Origin: Bacteriovoracaceae bacterium | GTDB lineage: Bacteria; Bdellovibrionota; Bacteriovoracia; Bacteriovoracales; Bacteriovoracaceae | Assembly: GCA_021737405.1 (NCBI GenBank) | Contig: JAIPEG010000001.1 | Location: 293,137-357,136 of the forward strand | DNA length: 64,000 nucleotides | Reading direction: 5' to 3' | In this document: positions 59,474 through 64,000 of the stretch, in pieces | Layout: every line of letters starts with the position of its first letter | How positions within the stretch are numbered: position 1 is the first letter of the stretch | Position numbers and translations under genes: made by a program | Notes under the pieces: generated by a model | What the model was told of the DNA's origin: nothing | Databases searched by the model: none | Seen by the model: the letters and a program-made list of their open reading frames with translations, nothing else

Positions 59474-60361
59474 CTAGTTTCCGCTAGTCAATTTTGCTAC
59501 TTCTTCAGCGAGGTTATCTTCTTTTTTCTCAATACCTTCACCAAGATTTAACATTTTAAATCCATTGACCTTGAGGACAGCGCCAACTTGTTTAGCAACA
59601 CTTTCAACAAGCTTGCCAACAGTTGTATCAGGATCTTTAACAAACTTCTGCTCTAGCAAACAAACTTCAGAAGAAAGTTTTTTAAGTTTACCTTCAACAA
59701 TCTTATCAATCATGTTTTCTGGTTTACCTTCTTCTTTAAGTTGAGCAGCATAGATTTCAGCTTCTTTTTTCTTAAAGTTCTCATCAATATCATTAGATGA
59801 AAGAAACTTTGGAGAAGCAGCAGCTATGTGCATAGCAATATCTTTTAAAAGGTCTGAAACCAATTCATTTGAAGCATCAGCTCCAGAGATATCTACTATT
59901 ACACCAATTCGTCCACCGTGATTATATGAACCAACAGCACCATCAGTCTTGGTAACTTCAAAACGACGAATATCAATTTTTTCACCAACTTTTAAAGTTA
60001 GCTCATTCACTTCTGTTTCTTTAGCTGTTTTAAGGGCAGCAATGTCAGAAGGTTTTTCTTTTAAGATATAATTCGCAACACTATTTGCGAAACCTTTAAA
60101 GTCATCACCTTTAGAAACAAAGTCTGTCTCACAGTTTACTTCAACGATTACACCAACACCGCCCTCAACAAGGGTCGCTACTGCACCTTCTGCAGCAACT
60201 CTACTTTGTTTTTTCTGAGCAGCAGCAAGGCCTTTCGTTCTTAGGTAATCAACAGCGGCATCCATGTTACCACTGTTTTCTGATAGAGCTTGCTTACAGG
60301 CCATCATACCTGCACCAGTCATTTCTCTTAATTTTTTTACGTCACTTGCAGAAAAAGACAT
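59474..60361 (-). CDS. tsf: Translation elongation factor Ts
   Basis: A 295-residue EF-Ts, the nucleotide-exchange factor of EF-Tu. The N-terminal UBA-like domain has VKKLREMTGAGMMACKQAL and DAAVDYLRTKGLAAA; the core has EVNCETDFVSKGDDF, and IAMHIAAASPKFL lies further on. Length is standard. It is separated from rpsB by 22 bases and followed by a terminator; rpsB-tsf is the usual arrangement. Confidence 0.98.
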   Translation of the reverse strand: MSFSASDVKKLREMTGAGMMACKQALSENSGNMDAAVDYLRTKGLAAAQKKQSRVAAEGAVATLVEGGVGVIVEVNCETDFVSKGDDFKGFANSVANYILKEKPSDIAALKTAKETEVNELTLKVGEKIDIRRFEVTKTDGAVGSYNHGGRIGVIVDISGADASNELVSDLLKDIAMHIAAASPKFLSSNDIDENFKKKEAEIYAAQLKEEGKPENMIDKIVEGKLKKLSSEVCLLEQKFVKDPDTTVGKLVESVAKQVGAVLKVNGFKMLNLGEGIEKKEDNLAEEVAKLTSGN

Positions 60362-60383
60362 TTTATTTTTCCTTTTTTAAATT

Positions 60384-61205
60384 TTATTCTTCAGTATCAG
60401 CTTCTACTTCTTCCTCAGCGCCCATGAGGTCAATATCATGCTCAAATTTTTCGATGATTTCTTTCTCAAGACCAGCATCACGACCAGGCTCTGAAGCAGA
60501 TGCCTTAAGTTTTGCTTTGTTACCTTTAGTGCCTTCATTTACAGAAGCAGCAAAGTATTCAGCAAAAAGAGTTACTGACTTAATCGCATCATCATTACCT
60601 GGAACAACAAAATCAACGCCATCTGGGTCACAGTTAGTATCAGTGATAGCAATTACTGGAATTCCTAATTTATTAGCTTCTTGAACAGCAATTCTTTCAT
60701 TGTTTGGATCAACGATAATTACCGCACCAGGAAGTTTTCTCATATCCTTGATACCACCAAGGTTTTTTTCAAGCTTAACAACTTCTTTATCAATTCTAAT
60801 TCTTTCTTTTTTAGTAAGAAGACTGAAGTCACCTGTTTCTTTCATTTTTTCTACTTTACGAATTTTATCTACAGAAAGTGTAATTGTTTTGTAGTTTGTA
60901 AGCATTCCACCTAGCCAACGGTGAGTTACATAGAAAGCACCACACTCTTCAGCAGCTTTCTTAACAGCATCAGAAGCTTGTCTTTTTGTACCAACAAAAA
61001 GAACTGGCTTACCATCAGCACATGTTTTCTTTACGAAATCATAAGCACTTTGAGCAAGAGGAATTGTTTTTCCAAGATCAATAATATAGATCCCGTTTCT
61101 CTCACCAAAAACGTATTTCTTCATTTTTGGATTCCACTTGTGGGTCTGGTGACCAAAGTGAGCACCTGCTTCTAATAAATCTTTCAACTGTAAATCTTTC
61201 GACAT
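60384..61205 (-). CDS. rpsB: Ribosomal protein S2
   Basis: A 273-residue S2 of the small ribosomal subunit. Clear motifs: LLEAGAHFGHQTHKWNPKMKKYVFG, GTKRQASDAV, VTHRWLGGMLTNYKTI, and PDGVDFVVPGNDDAIKS. The C terminus has an acidic tail. AAGGAGAT lies four bases before the ATG. The 166-base leader between ftsK and this gene contains an RNA structure that may be used for S2 autoregulation, as in other bacteria whose rpsB leader is bound by S2. Confidence 0.98.
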   Translation of the reverse strand: MSKDLQLKDLLEAGAHFGHQTHKWNPKMKKYVFGERNGIYIIDLGKTIPLAQSAYDFVKKTCADGKPVLFVGTKRQASDAVKKAAEECGAFYVTHRWLGGMLTNYKTITLSVDKIRKVEKMKETGDFSLLTKKERIRIDKEVVKLEKNLGGIKDMRKLPGAVIIVDPNNERIAVQEANKLGIPVIAITDTNCDPDGVDFVVPGNDDAIKSVTLFAEYFAASVNEGTKGNKAKLKASASEPGRDAGLEKEIIEKFEHDIDLMGAEEEVEADTEE

Positions 61206-61226
61206 CGCGATCTCCTTAAATTCTAA

Positions 61227-61290
61227 GTTGATGGTTAATTCTTATCACCCGAAGCCGGCCAATAAATGACCAGACCATCAACCAGGTGAT
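61227..61290 (-). promoter_or_regulatory. Candidate rpsB leader RNA with pseudoknot
   Basis: Reading the minus-strand RNA 5' to 3', four strands occur in interleaved order: ATCACC (61290-61285), GTTGATGGT-type strand (61282-61274), GGTGAT (61249-61244), and the 9-base complement of the second (61235-61227). Strands 1 and 3 pair over 6 bp and strands 2 and 4 over 9 bp without mismatch, so the fold is a pseudoknot. An internal hairpin (61273-61268 with 61260-61255, six pairs including three G-U) fills the large loop. The last strand ends nine bases before the Shine-Dalgarno of rpsB. The pairing is seen; S2-mediated control is inferred. Confidence 0.6.
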
Positions 61291-61298
61291 TGAACGTT

Positions 61299-61315
61299 AA
61301 AACCCTAAAATAGGG
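61299..61315 (-). terminator. Weak hairpin after ftsK, or rpsB -10 region
   Basis: A 5-bp stem (61311-61315 with 61303-61307, loop of three A/T) followed on minus by TTTT lies 57 bases after the ftsK stop and could end that transcript weakly. The same bases contain TATTTT (61312-61307), a possible -10 for rpsB with a start near 61300, just upstream of the pseudoknot strand. Both uses are inferred. Confidence 0.35.
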
Positions 61316-61371
61316 CATTCCTTTTAGTTTTAAGTGTGTAACACAGGGGATAAAGAGGGGCAAGAAGGAAG

Positions 61372-63789
61372 TTAAGGAGAACCTAAATCTTCCATCGTCC
61401 ACAACACCTTGCGTCTTTTAGATCCTTCGGCTGGACCGACTATTCCCTTGGCCTCCATCTCCTCGATGAGATTTGCAGCTCGATTATAGCCAATCTTGAG
61501 TCTTCTTTGAAGCATTGAGGCACTAGCAGTTCTGTGTTCAACAACCGTTTTTACTGCTGCGCGAAAATAATCCTCATCACTTGATGGTTCACTAGAAGAG
61601 CCGGGTATATGGGAGCCAAAAGCATAGGGGTCCTGAGCCTCTTCTCCGCCATTATCTAGAAACTCCATAGCTCCTGAGTGGTAATCTCTGCGCATTTGAC
61701 CAAGCTTATCAGTAAGGGCCTCTATTTCATCTTCATCAACATAGGCTGAATGAACGCGCTGATTATTAGTGCCATGGCGATAAAGCATATCGCCCTTGCC
61801 GAGCAGTTTTTCAGCCCCCATGGAATTAAGGATTGTCCGAGAATCTTGTGAGGAAGTAACCCTAAATGAAACTCTTGTTGGAAAGTTCGACTTAATTAAA
61901 CCTGTAATCACATCAACAGAAGGTCTTTGGGTAGCAAGAACCAAGTGAATGCCAGCTGCTCTCGCCTTCGCCGCAAGGCGACAAATATTATTTTCAATTT
62001 CCTTGCCGGCCTTGGTTAAAATTAGATCCGCAAATTCATCGACAATAATAACGAGGTAAGGCAGTTCATAATGCTCTTCAGGCTCATTTTCGTAATATTG
62101 ATGAATCTTCGCAAACATTTCAGGAGTGGCCTTCTTCAATTTATCATTGAACCCTTCAATATTTCTCACTCCAAATTCTTTTAGGATTGAATAACGCCTC
62201 TCCATTTCTTGGCACGCCCATAAAAGAGAGATTGAAGCCGTTTTAGCGTCAGTTACAACTGGAAGTATTAAATGAGGAAGGCTTGAGTAAAGCGCCAATT
62301 CAAGTTGCTTAGGATCAATCAGAATTAACTTCATCTGATCCGGAGATTTCTTAACGAGTAAGGACACTAAAAGTGTATTTATAAAAACTGATTTACCTGC
62401 ACCCGTTGCACCTGCAACTAACATATGTGGCATTGAAGCTAGATCGACGACGAGGGGTTCTCCAAAAGCATCCTTCCCCATAGAGATAGGAAGCCTATTT
62501 TGAGAAGATTTAAATTCTTTAGTGCTAAGCACTTCATCAAGGTAGATAATCTCACGAGGGTTTCTTGGAACTTCAATACCAACAGTTGCCCTACCAATCA
62601 TAGGATAAACGATTCTAATTGGAGCTCCCAATAATGCCATTGAGATTTCATTTTCAGCATTGGTGACTTTGGAAACCTTTACACCAGAGCCGAGTTCTAA
62701 TTCAAAAGTATCAACAACAGGGCCTTTTAAAATATTTACAATCTGCCCCTCGATTCCAAATTCACTTAAAGTATCTTCGATTTTCCTAATAATATTTTCA
62801 AAGTAATCATCGTCAGGATGCCTCTGAGAGCGTTTTTCCCTAGGGTCAGTCATTGTTGTTACAATGTCGTAATAAAGCTTTTCTTCTTTTTGGCCGTTCT
62901 TAGCTCGGTATTGCTTCTTAGCTAAGTTTTCTTGAGTTTCAGGAGTAAAGGTTTCCTGAACGTAAGTTTTTTCAGTAGATTCAGATTCAACATCCTCAAT
63001 TTGATAGTCTTCAGCGGCCGAAGCTTCTCTAATTGGGGTAAAGTTAACCTCAGAAGTGAGGTCATCTTGGGTCTCTTTTTTCCGAGAAAACTTCGGTAAC
63101 TTAAATTTATTACGAAGAACCGAAGAACTTTCCTGTTTAGGTAACTCTCTAATTCTCGATTGAGAATTGCCTTTCAAAATATTGGGTAATCTAACGAGGA
63201 AAGTTTCTTTAAACCTTCGCCAATAATTCGCCAAATCATGAGCAGCTTGAATAGGTCTAATATTAATTAGGAAGCGCCAGAGATTCCCCGGAAGACGTCC
63301 TAAAAAGGAGAAAAATTGGATAGAAGCTTCTTTAAAACTCGCCCTAAAGGAGCCAGCGAGGAATGCTACTGAAAAGATCAAACCAATTGCTAGTGCCTCA
63401 TAGAAGGAAAAATGACCCTTAATAAGGTAGCGAATACCTTTTCCGAGAAATTCAGGCGCAAATGAATAGAAAAGAAATAATGAGCCACCTGTGACAGAAA
63501 TAAAATTAAGTCCATCAAGGGGAATGTCTCTCTTTGAAAACTGAAGCGTATAAAAAAGAGCAAATAAAAGAAAAGGAACAATTGTCCAAGGCCCCAAGTA
63601 GTAACCTATGGCCACTACAAGAGAGCTATACACATAAGAAAAAATTCCTAGATCATTTTGACCAGAACTGATGGAGAGATAATTATCTGGCAGTTGCTCA
63701 CCAAAATAGAAAGCCGCCAAAGATATAGAGGTCAGTAAAAAAAGAAAAAATAGCTCTGTCTTGAGCACTTTATTGGTAAGAGTCGTCAT
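61372..63789 (-). CDS. ftsK: DNA translocase FtsK/SpoIIIE family
   Basis: An 805-residue translocase that pumps chromosome DNA at the division septum. The N terminus has about four transmembrane helices (residues 1-165), then a short Lys/Glu-rich linker. The motor follows, with Walker A in VAGATGAGKSVFINT and Walker B-like LVIIVDEFADL, and VLATQRPSVDVITGLIKSNFPTR. The C-terminal ~65 residues are the winged-helix gamma domain (LQRRLKIGYNRAANLIEEME) that reads KOPS-type sites. The linker is short compared with E. coli FtsK, closer to SpoIIIE/SftA length. Confidence 0.95.
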   Translation of the reverse strand: MTTLTNKVLKTELFFLFLLTSISLAAFYFGEQLPDNYLSISSGQNDLGIFSYVYSSLVVAIGYYLGPWTIVPFLLFALFYTLQFSKRDIPLDGLNFISVTGGSLFLFYSFAPEFLGKGIRYLIKGHFSFYEALAIGLIFSVAFLAGSFRASFKEASIQFFSFLGRLPGNLWRFLINIRPIQAAHDLANYWRRFKETFLVRLPNILKGNSQSRIRELPKQESSSVLRNKFKLPKFSRKKETQDDLTSEVNFTPIREASAAEDYQIEDVESESTEKTYVQETFTPETQENLAKKQYRAKNGQKEEKLYYDIVTTMTDPREKRSQRHPDDDYFENIIRKIEDTLSEFGIEGQIVNILKGPVVDTFELELGSGVKVSKVTNAENEISMALLGAPIRIVYPMIGRATVGIEVPRNPREIIYLDEVLSTKEFKSSQNRLPISMGKDAFGEPLVVDLASMPHMLVAGATGAGKSVFINTLLVSLLVKKSPDQMKLILIDPKQLELALYSSLPHLILPVVTDAKTASISLLWACQEMERRYSILKEFGVRNIEGFNDKLKKATPEMFAKIHQYYENEPEEHYELPYLVIIVDEFADLILTKAGKEIENNICRLAAKARAAGIHLVLATQRPSVDVITGLIKSNFPTRVSFRVTSSQDSRTILNSMGAEKLLGKGDMLYRHGTNNQRVHSAYVDEDEIEALTDKLGQMRRDYHSGAMEFLDNGGEEAQDPYAFGSHIPGSSSEPSSDEDYFRAAVKTVVEHRTASASMLQRRLKIGYNRAANLIEEMEAKGIVGPAEGSKRRKVLWTMEDLGSP

Positions 63790-63868
63790 GTATTAATTTT
63801 ACCAGAATAAACGAATTGCTGTCTAGGTGTGCGTCAAAAAGAATATTTTACTAATTCCAAAAAAAGAC

Positions 63869-63893
63869 AAAAAAAAAGCCACCCGAAGGTGGC
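63869..63893 (-). terminator. Rho-independent terminator of the rRNA operon
   Basis: On minus, a 6-bp GC-rich stem (63888-63893 with 63878-63883) with a TTCG loop is followed by nine T residues. A-T pairs extend it on both sides. It begins 12 bases after the 5S 3' end and precedes ftsK by about 80 bases. Confidence 0.9.
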
Positions 63894-63904
63894 TTTTATA
63901 TAAT

Positions 63905-64000
63905 TGGTGCATCTTGCTATTCTCACACTCAGTCTCCCGAGCACTACCTTCGCCGATGTTGGGCTTAACTGCCGAGTTCGGGATGGGATCGGGTGTTTCC
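63905..64000 (-). rRNA. rrf: 5S ribosomal RNA (3' part, runs off right edge)
   Basis: The reverse complement of the last ~96 bases is the 3' four-fifths of a 5S rRNA: the conserved CCCATCCCGAACTC loop, then AAGC, the loop E region (CGAAGGTAGT) and the GGGAGACTG and GAGAATAG strands are all present. The 5' end, including the first strand of the terminal stem, lies beyond base 64000, so the exact 3' end (about 63905) is set by similarity. The rRNA operon therefore reads into this window on minus. Confidence 0.93.

Overview
The window is AT-rich, densely coded chromosomal DNA from a Gram-negative bacterium. I think it comes from a Bdellovibrionota member of the Bacteriovorax/Halobacteriovorax type, an inference from gene content and base composition rather than a database match. 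The clues are an Agl/Glt-type gliding-motility locus (TolQ/TolR channel, FHA-TonB-like protein, TPR proteins, outer-membrane barrel), an HD-GYP-type protein with a modified GYP motif, many small secreted proteins and lipoproteins, and an ordinary housekeeping core. I saw no insertion sequences, prophage, CRISPR array or tRNA. No gap without a gene exceeds 300 bases.

Layout. 1-7519: two divergent units. The minus strand carries a B12-type radical SAM protein (cut by the left edge), two further radical SAM proteins, an SGNH hydrolase and a DegT-like PLP enzyme; the plus strand carries a 2-oxo-acid dehydrogenase E1 alpha/beta pair without E2 or E3. This looks like a specialised biosynthetic or surface-modification locus of unknown product. 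7523-12502: a membrane-anchored unknown, DNA polymerase I with a degraded proofreading site, an RDD membrane protein, thioredoxin and phosphoheptose isomerase. 12638-23716: the gliding-type locus, with a three-gene proton-channel operon on plus and a long minus-strand operon of envelope proteins. 23818-30512: AddAB-type recombination nuclease and Hsp33. 30501-39143: a lipoprotein and membrane protein pair, a membrane Fe-S oxidoreductase, three linked secreted proteins of unknown function, and the HD-GYP-like protein. 39308-45406: hisS-valS, then a GT9-like protein, an EI24 protein and a DUF309 protein.

45490-49739 is a tightly coupled aromatic-catabolism operon (HisC-like aminotransferase, FAH-family hydrolase, homogentisate dioxygenase, flavin-reductase-like protein, small lipoprotein). 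49744-63789 runs on minus: tig, truA, an outer-membrane-type protein, pssA, a psd-like gene lacking the usual catalytic serine, tsaB, rseP, cdsA, uppS, frr, pyrH, tsf, rpsB and ftsK. This is the widespread rpsB-tsf-pyrH-frr-uppS-cdsA-rseP order without dxr. The right edge holds the 3' part of a 5S rRNA gene (minus) and its terminator.

The most noteworthy signals are a pseudoknot-capable rpsB leader RNA, the multi-radical-SAM/E1 locus, the psd-like gene without its serine, the gliding-type locus, and a tig terminator embedded in the coding sequence of the convergent gene.
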